Source: Clostridia bacterium
GTDB lineage: Bacteria; Bacillota; Clostridia; Oscillospirales; Acutalibacteraceae
DNA: 21,328 nucleotides
Assembly (NCBI GenBank): GCA_900752115.1
Contig: CAADUC010000115.1
Span: 1-21,328, forward strand
Direction: 5' to 3'
Each line of letters begins with the position of its first letter. The first letter of the stretch is position 1. The position numbers and the translations under genes are program-made. The notes below the pieces were generated by a model that saw only the letters and a list, made by a program, of their open reading frames with translations, was not told where the DNA came from and made no database searches. Positions 1 to 7,219 of the stretch are shown piece after piece.

Positions 1-631
1 AAAGCTCCTCTTTCCGGTGCAGGGCTTCCCTGTCGTGGATAAAGTCGAGGGAATCCATGGCGCGGCGGATATCCTCCTGATAGTCGGACAGGCCTTTCTG
101 ATAAATCTTGTTCGAGCCGACTGTATGGCCGGGGCCGCGCTGCTCCATAAACTCGGTGAAGATGCCGCACTCATAGGCCGCCTTCCACTCCTCGCTCATG
201 CTGCTCAGAATTTTGTGGCGGATGGAGCGCTTCTCCCAGTAGGGAATGATCTTTTCTTTCTGGATCCGCAGATCCTCCTCCGAGACGGCAAAGCGGATCA
301 GTTCGCGCTGATCCATGATCTTCATATCCTCGAGCGTGTGGCAGCAAAGCTCCGGGAAGGTCGGCGCGGACTGCGGGCCGTCGCCCTTCTCACCGACAAT
401 GAGCTCGCCTTTATGAATCGAAATGGATTTATTCTCGAAGAAATGGCGCAGCGTCAGCGCGCGCAGCTCCGGAACGGACACCGTCCCCTCGTATTTCTCA
501 TACGCCTCCGTCTCGAGCACGGCGCGCTCCATATAAATACGGGGCTGCGTGTTGAGACTCTCCTCGCGCAGTCTGCGCACACGCTCCGTCGCCCCGTGCT
601 GCTCGCGGACCGTTTTTTCCTGCTCTGCCAT
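1..631 (-). CDS. hypD: Glycyl radical enzyme, N-terminal part; probable trans-4-hydroxy-L-proline dehydratase
   Basis: The first 210 residues are visible; the rest, including the glycyl radical loop and active-site Cys/Glu, lies beyond base 1. The segment has the layout of the dehydratase branch of glycyl radical enzymes: an N-terminal 'RVRRLREES' stretch, 'GELIVGEKGD', 'FPELCCHTLEDM' and 'TEFMEQRGPGHTVG'. The last two resemble, from memory, the Clostridioides difficile enzyme that dehydrates trans-4-hydroxy-L-proline to 1-pyrroline-5-carboxylate. The start is the ATG at 629-631, preceded by a purine-rich AAGGAAAGGG. It is the last visible gene of an operon after a peptidase and a glycyl radical activase, which supports the class firmly and the substrate only moderately. 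Another dehydratase of the same superfamily is possible. An oxygen-sensitive enzyme of this kind implies an anaerobe. Confidence 0.75.
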   Translation of the reverse strand, partial: MAEQEKTVREQHGATERVRRLREESLNTQPRIYMERAVLETEAYEKYEGTVSVPELRALTLRHFFENKSISIHKGELIVGEKGDGPQSAPTFPELCCHTLEDMKIMDQRELIRFAVSEEDLRIQKEKIIPYWEKRSIRHKILSSMSEEWKAAYECGIFTEFMEQRGPGHTVGSNKIYQKGLSDYQEDIRRAMDSLDFIHDREALHRKEEL

Positions 632-697
632 GGTCAAAATTCCACCCTTTCCTTCTCATTTGTTCAAAACCGCTTCAGGTAAACTCCGTTTCATCGT

Positions 698-1600
698 TCA
701 GCCGCCGATGACCACCTGGGGATAACCGGCCTGCCGGAACAGCTCCGCCAGGCTCTCAAGCTTTTCCTTCGACGGCACGCGGAACGGCTCGGAGCCGCGT
801 CCAAGCCGTTCAAATTTTTCCCTGCCAAACTCATGGTACGGCAGAAGATGAATTCTTTCCGCCCGCACGCCCTGCCGCAGCAGCCCGATCACAGGCAAAA
901 TGTCCTCCGGCTCCGCGTTGACGCCGTCTACGATAGGCAAGCGCAGACGAATCCGCGCGCCGCGTTGGCTCAGCCGCCGCAGGTTTTCCAGAATCAGCGT
1001 GTTGTCCGCGCCGATCCATTTCTTATGCTTTTCCGGGTCCATCGCCTTGATGTCATAGAGGAAGCAGTCCACATCGCCGAGAAGCTGCTCAAAGCGCTCA
1101 AACGGCGCCATGCCGGACGTATCGATAAAGATGCTGATCCCCTCCCCGCGCAGGAGACGGCACAGCCGCGCCACCTCGGAGAACGGCTCCGCGGCCATCA
1201 CCTCGCCGCCTGAAAGCGTCACACCGCCGCCGGATTCCTCATAAAACATGGCGTCCCGCAGGACCGCCGCAAGAAGCTCTTCCGGCGTACGGCGATACCC
1301 GGAAAGCTGCCGGGCTCCGGCCACACAGGCCGTCACGCACGCCCCGCAGGCGGCGCACAGCGAGCGATCAATTCTCCCCTTGTCCGCCGGGGCCGCGCCG
1401 TGCGGACAGACAGCCTCGCACGCCCCGCACTGCGTACACTTATCGCCGTCCCACATCAGCTCCGGAGCGGCGTTCCAGCTTTCCGGATTGTGGCACCAGG
1501 CACAGCGCAGCGGGCAGCCCTTAAAAAAGATTGTTGTGCGGATGCCGTCCCCGTCATGGATGCTGTACCGCTGGATATTGAATACGGAAAGACCGTCCAT
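698..1600 (-). CDS. hypE: Glycyl radical enzyme activating enzyme (radical SAM)
   Basis: This 300-residue protein is a radical SAM activase that places the glycyl radical on its partner enzyme. The SAM-cluster motif CX3CX2C is at C29, C33 and C36, inside 'FFKGCPLRCAWCHNPES'. Two ferredoxin-like [4Fe-4S] motifs follow (C55/C58/C61/C65 and C82/C85/C88/C92), the insert typical of activases for dehydratase-type glycyl radical enzymes and absent from the short PflA type. 'SGGGVTLSGGE' near residues 123-133 is the conserved glycine-rich SAM-binding stretch. Length is normal for the family. It sits 66 bp before the glycyl radical enzyme and 30 bp after the peptidase, all on the minus strand, so its substrate is very likely the neighbouring enzyme. 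The symbol depends on the partner being the hydroxyproline dehydratase. Confidence 0.92.
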   Translation of the reverse strand: MDGLSVFNIQRYSIHDGDGIRTTIFFKGCPLRCAWCHNPESWNAAPELMWDGDKCTQCGACEAVCPHGAAPADKGRIDRSLCAACGACVTACVAGARQLSGYRRTPEELLAAVLRDAMFYEESGGGVTLSGGEVMAAEPFSEVARLCRLLRGEGISIFIDTSGMAPFERFEQLLGDVDCFLYDIKAMDPEKHKKWIGADNTLILENLRRLSQRGARIRLRLPIVDGVNAEPEDILPVIGLLRQGVRAERIHLLPYHEFGREKFERLGRGSEPFRVPSKEKLESLAELFRQAGYPQVVIGG

Positions 1601-1630
1601 CCTGCTTCCTCCTCATTCGTTCCGTATGTC

Positions 1631-2878
1631 TCAGCCCTTATTCGCCATCGCGTCCTCGATATCCTCAAGCTTTCTCGGGATCGAGGCGGAGAGGTTTTCG
1701 CAGCCGGTCTCCGTGATGAGGCAGTTATCCTCGAGACGGAAGCCGATACCGCTGTCCTCGTCATAGATGCCGATATCCACGCAGAACACCATGCCGGGCG
1801 CGAGAGGATGCGTCATGTCGACCTCGTCGTGTACGTCGAAGCCGACGTGATGCGCGCCGCCGTGCCACATATACTTGCCGATTTCATCATAGGAGCTGAG
1901 CTTGCCGATCGACTTGAGCTGCTCATAGCAGTACCGTCTTGCCGTCTGATCGACGGAAGCCATCGGCAGTCCGGGCTTTAAAATCGAGAACATGTACTGG
2001 GAGGTATTGTACGCGCAGCGATAGAGCGCCGCCTGCTCGGCGGTATACTTGCCGTTGCACGGCCAGCCGCGGGAAACGTCGTTGACTTCGTTGTCCCAGC
2101 AGGCGCCCACGTCGTTGAGTACCATATCGCCGTCCTTTGCCTGGCCGGTATAACCGTAATAATGAATGCAGAAGTTGTTCTCGCCCGCGGAGATGATGGA
2201 CGGGAAGCCGGGCGTCAGCACGCCGCGGCTCGTCAGGGCGTGGTCAAACTCCGCCTTGTATTCGTACTCGTACATGCCGGGACGCGACGCCTTCATCATC
2301 GCGAGGATGCCGGCCTTCGTCACCGTCATCGCCTGACGCATGGCCGCGATCTCGCACGGCTTTTTGAACGTACGCTGGCGGCGCAGCTGCGGCAGCAGAC
2401 TGCGCACCTGCACGCCGGGATAGCGCTTCGCGGCGCTTTCCGCGAAGCGGTGCGTCTCGCCGGGCACCTCGTCGGGGGTATGCAGGAACAAATCGAGCCA
2501 GAGCGTTTCCACCTCTCCGTTGACGGCCGCCCTGCGGAAATCTTCCTCAAAGCTCTCCACATAGCGGATATCCTCAATACCGGACTTGCGTCTGGCCTCC
2601 TCCGCCGTGGGACGGCGGCCCGTCCAGCGCTCCTTCATCGCGTCGTGCGGCAGGATATAAAGGCTCTCCGTCACGCTGTCCCCGTTTTTGCGCAGGAGCA
2701 GTACAAGGCCGGCAAAATCGACGCCGGTCAGGTAGAGAAAATTCCTGCTGCAGAAAAAAGGATAATAAGCGTCCGCCGACTGGCGCGGCGCATTCCCGGA
2801 AAAGAGAACCGCGGCGGAATGATCCGGCAGAAAATCCAGCAATGCCTTCCGGTTTTCCTGATAAAACGATGCTTCCAT
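1631..2878 (-). CDS. M24 family metallopeptidase (Xaa-Pro aminopeptidase/prolidase type)
   Basis: This 415-residue protein has the two-domain creatinase/aminopeptidase P layout: an N-terminal domain (about residues 1-165) and a C-terminal pita-bread catalytic domain. Metal ligands aligned with E. coli PepP are D256 and D267 (in 'NDVGACWDNEVNDVSR', the correct 11-residue spacing), H343 (in 'HGGAHHVGFDVHD'), D368 (in 'VDIGIY', where PepP-like enzymes usually have Glu) and E383 (in 'RLEDN'). Such enzymes cleave N-terminal residues, or dipeptides, before proline. The start chosen is ATG 2876-2878, 9 nt after GGGAGG; an ATG two codons upstream (2884) is possible, and the longer reading from 2971 lies at or upstream of the expected transcription start. 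It is first gene of the operon with the glycyl radical system, fitting release of proline or hydroxyproline from peptides (inference). Confidence 0.9.
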   Translation of the reverse strand: MEASFYQENRKALLDFLPDHSAAVLFSGNAPRQSADAYYPFFCSRNFLYLTGVDFAGLVLLLRKNGDSVTESLYILPHDAMKERWTGRRPTAEEARRKSGIEDIRYVESFEEDFRRAAVNGEVETLWLDLFLHTPDEVPGETHRFAESAAKRYPGVQVRSLLPQLRRQRTFKKPCEIAAMRQAMTVTKAGILAMMKASRPGMYEYEYKAEFDHALTSRGVLTPGFPSIISAGENNFCIHYYGYTGQAKDGDMVLNDVGACWDNEVNDVSRGWPCNGKYTAEQAALYRCAYNTSQYMFSILKPGLPMASVDQTARRYCYEQLKSIGKLSSYDEIGKYMWHGGAHHVGFDVHDEVDMTHPLAPGMVFCVDIGIYDEDSGIGFRLEDNCLITETGCENLSASIPRKLEDIEDAMANKG

Positions 2879-2964
2879 AGTCATTGTCCTCCCTCGCAAC
2901 TTTCCTTGCTTGCCCGCGCGGCCGGACAAGACATTGCGCCTCATCCGGCCCGTGCGATCATCAT

Positions 2965-2982
2965 TTTTCATTTACATGAAAA
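2965..2982. promoter_or_regulatory. Candidate operator: inverted repeat at the transcription start
   Basis: TTTTCAT (2965-2971) and ATGAAAA (2976-2982) form a 7-bp inverted repeat with a 4-bp spacer. It begins one base downstream of the minus-strand -10 box, so a bound dimer would block initiation. The position is visible in the sequence; the operator role is inferred, and no regulator gene for it is seen in the window. Confidence 0.45.
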
Positions 2983-2983
2983 T

Positions 2984-3012
2984 ATTATAGAAACCTATCT
3001 TTGAAATGTCAA
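2984..3012 (-). promoter_or_regulatory. Sigma-A-type promoter of the peptidase/glycyl radical operon
   Basis: On the minus strand a perfect TTGACA (3007-3012) is separated by 17 bp from a perfect TATAAT (2984-2989). Transcription should begin near 2977, leaving a leader of about 100 nt before the peptidase start. Such a strong core promoter on an inducible catabolic operon suggests that a repressor controls it. Confidence 0.88.
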
Positions 3013-3109
3013 TCAATCCCCGAAAAGAGAGCAATTTTTCACTGTACTTTTCTCTCTCCTTATTCCTTCCCCCTGACAGGTGAACAAAAGTCTCAGAACA
3101 TCCCCCTTG

Positions 3110-3163
3110 GCGCGTCAAAAGCGCGTCAAAAAAATTGCCAGCCGCGAATCCTTCCTGTATACT
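3110..3163 (+). promoter_or_regulatory. Promoter of the MBL-fold hydrolase with upstream tandem 11-bp repeat
   Basis: TTGCCA (3135-3140) and TATACT (3158-3163) are separated by 17 bp. Just upstream, GCGCGTCAAAA occurs twice in direct tandem (3110-3120 and 3121-3131), ending 3 bp before the -35 box. An 11-bp period puts both copies on one face of the helix, as for an activator site, although the A-rich ends could instead act as an UP element. Confidence 0.65.
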
Positions 3164-3224
3164 GAAAAAGGACGTCCGATACAGGCCCGGACAGCCGGAC
3201 CGGACACAGGAAAGGAGAACGATC

Positions 3225-4040
3225 ATGGGAATCAGAGAACCATTTGTTTCGGAAATTGCGCCGGACACATATGCCATCAACGAATTTGGTCTCGCGGCGA
3301 TGTACCTCGCCGTCGGCAGCGAGCGCGCACTGCTCATAGACACGGGATGCGGCCTGACCGACCTTCCCGCACTGGTGCGCCGCTTTACGGACAAGCCGCT
3401 CGACGTCATGCTGACGCACTGTCATCCTGACCACGCCGGAGGCATCGGCTGGTTTGATCGGATCTACCTGCATCCCGATGATTTTCCGGCTGTGCCGGAG
3501 CTGGACGCAGACGAAATCCGCGGCTATAACCGGATGCTCGGCGAACAGGGGTCCTTTCAGGTTTATGAATACGATCCGGACGCCGTGCACCCACTTGAGC
3601 CCCTGCCAAAACTTGTCCCTCTCACGGACGGCTTTGTGTTTGATCTCGGCGGCCGCACGCTCGAAGTCATCGGAACACCGGGACACACGCCGGGCTCCGT
3701 CTGCCTGCTGGACGCTAAAAACCGCATCCTGTTTTCCGGCGACGCATGCAATGTGAATCTCGGGCTTTCTTCCCGCTCCCTCCAAAGCGCGGCCGCCTAT
3801 TTTGACCGCCTGCTGCGGCTGCAGGATCGCTTTGATCAGAACTGGAACGGTCATCTGGGCTACGCGGGAGCGCCGGAATGCCTGCCGACGCCGCCACACG
3901 TCCTGCCCACCTGCGCCGCCCTCTGTGCGTCAATCCTCGACGGCTCAGCCGAGATCCGGCAGGAGGAATGGTTCGGCGGCATGGTCATGCACTGCGCAAC
4001 GTGCGGCGGCGTGCGGATCTGCTACGGAGACGACGTGTAA
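3225..4040 (+). CDS. Metallo-beta-lactamase-fold hydrolase
   Basis: This 271-residue cytoplasmic protein carries the complete dinuclear metal set of the MBL superfamily: H65-x-H67-x-D69-H70 in 'THCHPDHAGG', H154 in 'GTPGHTPGS', D173 in 'LFSGDACN', and H210 in 'NWNGHLGYAG' as the final ligand. The order resembles glyoxalase II-like and other small-molecule MBL hydrolases; the substrate cannot be read from the sequence. The start is ATG 3225, 7 nt after AAGGAG (3212-3217); an upstream in-frame start at 3135 falls inside the promoter and is rejected. A cysteine-rich tail ('HCATCGGVRICYG') ends the protein, perhaps a further metal site. It is divergently arranged with the peptidase operon. I see no clear terminator after it. 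Confidence 0.9.
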   Translation: MGIREPFVSEIAPDTYAINEFGLAAMYLAVGSERALLIDTGCGLTDLPALVRRFTDKPLDVMLTHCHPDHAGGIGWFDRIYLHPDDFPAVPELDADEIRGYNRMLGEQGSFQVYEYDPDAVHPLEPLPKLVPLTDGFVFDLGGRTLEVIGTPGHTPGSVCLLDAKNRILFSGDACNVNLGLSSRSLQSAAAYFDRLLRLQDRFDQNWNGHLGYAGAPECLPTPPHVLPTCAALCASILDGSAEIRQEEWFGGMVMHCATCGGVRICYGDDV

Positions 4041-4139
4041 GAATCTGCGGAACTGTCAGCTGATATTTTAACATCCGTCAAAGCACGCTTCTCCTCTCCC
4101 GCGCTGCAGTCACTTGTAAAAAAACACGATGTATAATAC

Positions 4140-4778
4140 TTTTCGCCGCAGCCGCAGTTCCGGCCATTGTGGGCTGTCCCGCGCCGGATGCTGCACTATG
4201 TCTCGCAGAACCTGTGGGACTGGGAATTTCTCGGCGATGTTGACCTTCACTCCGCCCGCGTCATCGACGCATGCGTGTATGAAACGGAGCCCGGTCTTTT
4301 TAAAATGTGGTACAAGGACGAAAACCGCGAAAGTCACACCTATGCCGCCGTCAGCCGTGATCTGCACCGCTGGGAGGTTCTTGGCGAGGAGGTTTCCGAC
4401 TGTGCGCAGGAAGGGCCGAACGTCTTTTCTCTCGGCGGAAAAATCTGGATGATTTCCGATTTCTGGAGCGGACTGGCCGTGTACTCCTCGGAGGACTGTA
4501 CGCATTGGACACGCTGCCCGAACCTTCTCGAGCATTCCGGAACACGCCCGATGGACGTCGGACTCGGTCACCATGCGGACGTTGTGGTGCGGGACGATCG
4601 GGCCTTCCTGTTCTACTTCTGCCACCCCTACGCATGCGAGCTCCCGGAGGACGGCAACCATCCCACCGACTTCACCGACCAGCAGCGCAACATGGCTGTT
4701 GTGCAGGTCGTCGAGCTCTTCGTACAGGACGATCATCTCGTCTGCGATCGCAACGCTCCCGTCTCCTGGCCCGTGTAA
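4140..4778 (+). pseudogene. Remnant of a GH43-like beta-propeller glycosidase (N-terminus missing)
   Basis: About 200 residues read like the C-terminal blades of a five-bladed propeller hydrolase. The repeated blade signatures are 'HYVSQNLWDWEFLG', 'AVSRDLHRWEVLG' and 'YSSEDCTHWTRC', and the end is 'VVQVVELFVQDDHLVCDR'. Propeller glycosidases of the GH43/GH32 type need roughly 300 residues, and here the reading frame is closed by TAA at 4134-4136, so at least one blade is missing. The possible starts (TTG 4167, ATG 4188) have no Shine-Dalgarno sequence. In-frame residues between 4140 and 4167 ('FSPQPQFRPLW') also read like protein, suggesting the break lies further upstream. I call it a decayed remnant rather than a functional gene; a small single-domain relative is the alternative. 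The GH43-like identification rests on motif resemblance. Confidence 0.5.
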
Positions 4779-4880
4779 TTTCCGCAGACAATTTGCGCGC
4801 GTGTTCTTTGGACATGGGCTGCAGTCAGAAGCAAAGCTGCTGTTCATGCGGAAAACCGCCCAAAATCCCTCTGCTTTGTC

Positions 4881-4909
4881 TTGTTCTTCCCGGCGAAAAC
4901 TGATACAAT
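4881..4909 (+). promoter_or_regulatory. Promoter of the proline-rich miniprotein
   Basis: TTGTTC (4881-4886) is followed after 17 bp by TACAAT (4904-4909), which is preceded by TGA (4901-4903), the extended -10 TGn element. The start codon is 36 bp downstream of the -10 box. Confidence 0.6.
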
Positions 4910-4944
4910 GAAACCAACAGGACAGATGCAAAGGAGGGTTCTTT

Positions 4945-5139
4945 ATGCCAAGACCGCGAGGCCCGGGAGGACCGGGTTTTCATCGTCCGCCTCCGCCCCC
5001 TCCGCCGCCGCACCGGCCATACCGGCCGCACCGATACGGGTACCGATCGGGCTGCCTGCCGGGATGCCTGCTCTATGCTGCAGGCGCTGCCGGCATGATT
5101 GCCGCCCTTGTCGCCCTGTTTGTCTCAGCAGTCCACTGA
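4945..5139 (+). CDS. Proline-rich membrane miniprotein (64 aa)
   Basis: No family is recognised. Residues 1-34 are a basic, Pro/Gly/His/Arg/Tyr-rich tail including eight prolines in a row and 'HRPYRPHRYGYR'. Residues 37-63 form a hydrophobic segment ('GCLPGCLLYAAGAAGMIAAL...'), so this should be a single-pass membrane protein with a cationic N-terminal tail, probably cytoplasmic. It is a genuine gene on expression grounds: an extended -10 promoter, AGGAGG 7 nt before ATG, and a perfect 16-bp intrinsic terminator 34 bp after the stop, making a monocistronic unit. Two cysteines (in 'SGCLPGCLL') near the membrane entry could be modified or bind metal. Its role is unknown. Confidence 0.75.
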   Translation: MPRPRGPGGPGFHRPPPPPPPPHRPYRPHRYGYRSGCLPGCLLYAAGAAGMIAALVALFVSAVH

Positions 5140-5172
5140 CCACGCGCCCGTTTTTTCGGGACAGCCGCAACG

Positions 5173-5213
5173 CGCCTGCCGTCTCTCCTTTCCGGAGAGA
5201 CGGCAGGCGTTTT
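5173..5213 (+). terminator. Intrinsic terminator after the miniprotein
   Basis: A perfect 16-bp GC-rich stem (5173-5188 with 5194-5209), a 5-nt loop and a short T run (5210-5213) follow the stop codon at 5139. Confidence 0.9.
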
Positions 5214-5313
5214 CTCACGGGAACGGCTGCCCTGCACCGCATGTGGGAAGCTGCGTCTGCAAATCCGGCATAGCTTCTTCCATTGTTTTCCATGCCAACT
5301 TCCGAAACGGCGC

Positions 5314-5341
5314 TTGACTTTTTCTTTTCCGTGCATATAAT
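5314..5341 (+). promoter_or_regulatory. Promoter of the Fur/PerR-family gene
   Basis: TTGACT (5314-5319), a 16-bp spacer and a perfect TATAAT (5336-5341). The Per-box palindrome begins 4 bp downstream, so regulator binding would occlude the transcription start. Confidence 0.8.
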
Positions 5342-5345
5342 TAAA

Positions 5346-5360
5346 TTAGAATAATTCTAA
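5346..5360. promoter_or_regulatory. Per-box/Fur-family operator (perfect 7-1-7 palindrome)
   Basis: TTAGAATAATTCTAA is a perfect 15-bp inverted repeat with a single central base. It fits the TTATAATnATTATAA family of PerR boxes apart from one symmetric substitution per arm. It lies between the -10 box and the RBS of the Fur-family gene, so autoregulation is the natural reading. Confidence 0.8.
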
Positions 5361-5372
5361 ATAGAGGTTGCC

Positions 5373-5756
5373 ATGACAAAATATGCTAGAAAAATTTTGG
5401 AGCTGGTGGAAAACTCGCACAGTCATATGACAGCAGATCAGGTTTTCCTTCTTCTGCGGGAAACGTTTCCGACTGTGGTGCTTGCCACCGTGTACAACAA
5501 CCTGAACAAGCTTTGTGAGGAGGGGCTGATTCGCAGAGTCTCTGTGGAGGGAATGCCTGACCGCTTTGACCGTGTGGAGCGGCACGATCACCTGATCTGC
5601 CGCGGCTGCGGCAAGCTTTCCGATATCAGCCTTGCCGATCTGACCGAAACACTGCAGCATCAGGCAGGCGTACCGCTTTTGGGCTACGATCTCAAGCTTG
5701 TGTATCTGTGCGAGGATTGCCGCCGGAAAGAGTCCGCCCGGGATCAGGAAGCCTGA
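5373..5756 (+). CDS. Fur-family transcriptional regulator, PerR-like, short N-terminus
   Basis: This 127-residue metal-dependent repressor contains a winged helix ('TADQVF...TVVLATVYNNLNKLCEEGLI') followed by a dimerisation domain. Structural zinc is bound by C76xxC79 and C113xxC116. The regulatory metal ligands of Bacillus PerR (H37, D85, H91, H93, D104) align with H18, D66, H71, H73 and D84, so a peroxide sensor is more likely than Fur or Zur. Compared with PerR (about 145 aa) it lacks about 20 N-terminal residues, the first helix leading to 'ITPQR'. An in-frame TAA (5358-5360) inside the operator rules out a longer start. GAGG lies 5 nt before the ATG. A strong terminator follows, so the gene is monocistronic. 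Confidence 0.93.
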   Translation: MTKYARKILELVENSHSHMTADQVFLLLRETFPTVVLATVYNNLNKLCEEGLIRRVSVEGMPDRFDRVERHDHLICRGCGKLSDISLADLTETLQHQAGVPLLGYDLKLVYLCEDCRRKESARDQEA

Positions 5757-5799
5757 CGCCCGTCCTCACTTTCTGCGCCATCCGGCCGCATGCTCCGCA

Positions 5800-5842
5800 G
5801 GGTCCGGCTTCTCCTTTTGGGGAAGCCGGACCCCGCTTTTTT
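5800..5842 (+). terminator. Intrinsic terminator after the Fur-family gene
   Basis: A 15-bp stem (5800-5814 with 5819-5833, one G-T wobble), a TTTT loop and a six-T run (5837-5842). Confidence 0.9.
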
Positions 5843-6001
5843 CTGCAAGCGTAAAAGAAGATTGTTCCCCCTTTTTACAGCCATCTTTTGCAGCCGTTTC
5901 CTCCCTGCGAAAAAATCGCAATCCCGGCGAAGAGCGTGCGGTATGATGGAAACAGAAGGAGATTCCGGGATGTTCGGGATCGGAGAAGGGGGCCGCCGCA
6001 C

Positions 6002-7066
6002 GTGATCAAGGATCGAAGCACAAAAACTCTGACCTCATTTCTGCTGACCTGCGGGGGATATGCGATCGCCGCTTTTATCTGGTACCGCAATCTTTTGTTT
6101 CGCTGCATGCCCGGGATGACATACACACAATCGCGGCTTCTTCTCAGCGGGATGATGGTGGGATGCATTCTTCTGGGCGCGTTTGTTCTCTTTCGCCGCA
6201 GACGGACGGACTGGACCGCTCTCGTCTGTCTTCTGCTCCCCTGCGGCTTTTACACAATGCTCACCTATCGAACGGTGCTCGGCCGCCTGCCTGCCGCGGT
6301 GTTCGCCGCGGCAGGCCTGCTCACAGCAGGAAATGCCCTGCATGTACTGACAGGAAAAATCCGTTCCGCCGATCGCCGCCGCGTGCTGTACAACAGACTG
6401 TATCACTGCTTCTGTGCGGCCCACTCCTTTCTGGCCGCCGGTATGGCCGTCATCCTGCTGACGCTTGTCGGCCGCGCCATGTTCGGCACGGCTCTCATAC
6501 AGCCGTCCGTCGAGGCACAGACAGGAATTGCGGAACAGGTCACGCAGGGCAACACCGACATTCTCCTCCGCCTGCAGCCGGGGGAATGGCAGGAGCTGGA
6601 GGTAAAGGAGAAACTGGATGTGCTGCAGACGGTGGCAAATATCGAAGCAAACAGGCTCGGCCTGCCGAATGAGCTCAATGTAGGCGGTTCCAACCTGTCG
6701 GACGGTACGCTCGGCAGCTACGACGATCGCATGCACGCCATCCATATCAGTCTGGAACTTCTCGAAACGGGTTCTCCCGACGAAGCTCTCCGTTCCTGCT
6801 GCCACGAGGTCTACCACAGCTACCAGTACCGCCTCGTGGAAGCGCGCGAGGCCGCAGGCGAGGAACTGGCGGGCCTGCGCCTGTTCCGCAGCGCCGCCGA
6901 ATACGCGGAGGAGTTCGCCGACTATGAAAGCGGCGGCAGCGGCGAGGAATTTTACGCATACTACGCCCAGCACTGCGAGGAAGACGCCCGCGCTTACGCG
7001 GAAGAAGCCGTACAGCGATACGATCAGATGCTGGAGGAAATGCTGGCACCCCGTCAGAATGAGTAA
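6002..7066 (+). CDS. Multi-pass membrane protein with HExxH metallopeptidase domain
   Basis: This 354-residue protein has about four hydrophobic segments in its first 170 residues. The soluble C-terminal half contains H268-E-V-Y-H272 ('CCHEVYHSYQYR'), the zinc-binding and catalytic motif of zincin metallopeptidases. Acidic residues about 30 positions later ('AAEYAEEFADYE', E300/E303/E304) could supply the third zinc ligand in gluzincin fashion. The tail is rich in Glu and Tyr. I do not recognise a named family. The start chosen is GTG 6002, 9 nt after AAGGGGG; a longer reading from 5888 has a basic stretch of poor composition and is less likely. It is preceded by a terminator and lies 153 bp before the FHA gene, so it may or may not belong functionally to the signalling cluster. 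The substrate is unknown. Confidence 0.7.
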   Translation: MIKDRSTKTLTSFLLTCGGYAIAAFIWYRNLLFRCMPGMTYTQSRLLLSGMMVGCILLGAFVLFRRRRTDWTALVCLLLPCGFYTMLTYRTVLGRLPAAVFAAAGLLTAGNALHVLTGKIRSADRRRVLYNRLYHCFCAAHSFLAAGMAVILLTLVGRAMFGTALIQPSVEAQTGIAEQVTQGNTDILLRLQPGEWQELEVKEKLDVLQTVANIEANRLGLPNELNVGGSNLSDGTLGSYDDRMHAIHISLELLETGSPDEALRSCCHEVYHSYQYRLVEAREAAGEELAGLRLFRSAAEYAEEFADYESGGSGEEFYAYYAQHCEEDARAYAEEAVQRYDQMLEEMLAPRQNE

Positions 7067-7219
7067 CGCGCCGTTTCCGAGACAGACGCTGCGAATTAGC
7101 GGACCTCGGACAAGCGGTATAAAAAAATCCAAAACTCCGGAAAAACCGGGTGGTATCCTATAGACAGAATGAAGCAGAAGAATTCTGGAAAACACCCGCT
7201 ACGAAGGAGGAATGAACGT

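Noticed and set aside
4132..4137. TATAAT as promoter of the propeller remnant
   Set aside because: No -35 box at 16-18 bp; the TTGTAA upstream is only 12 bp away, and no RBS or start codon follows at a useful distance.
6035..7195. Minus-strand reading frame of 386 codons
   Set aside because: It is antisense to the membrane metallopeptidase, with no domain signature or RBS.
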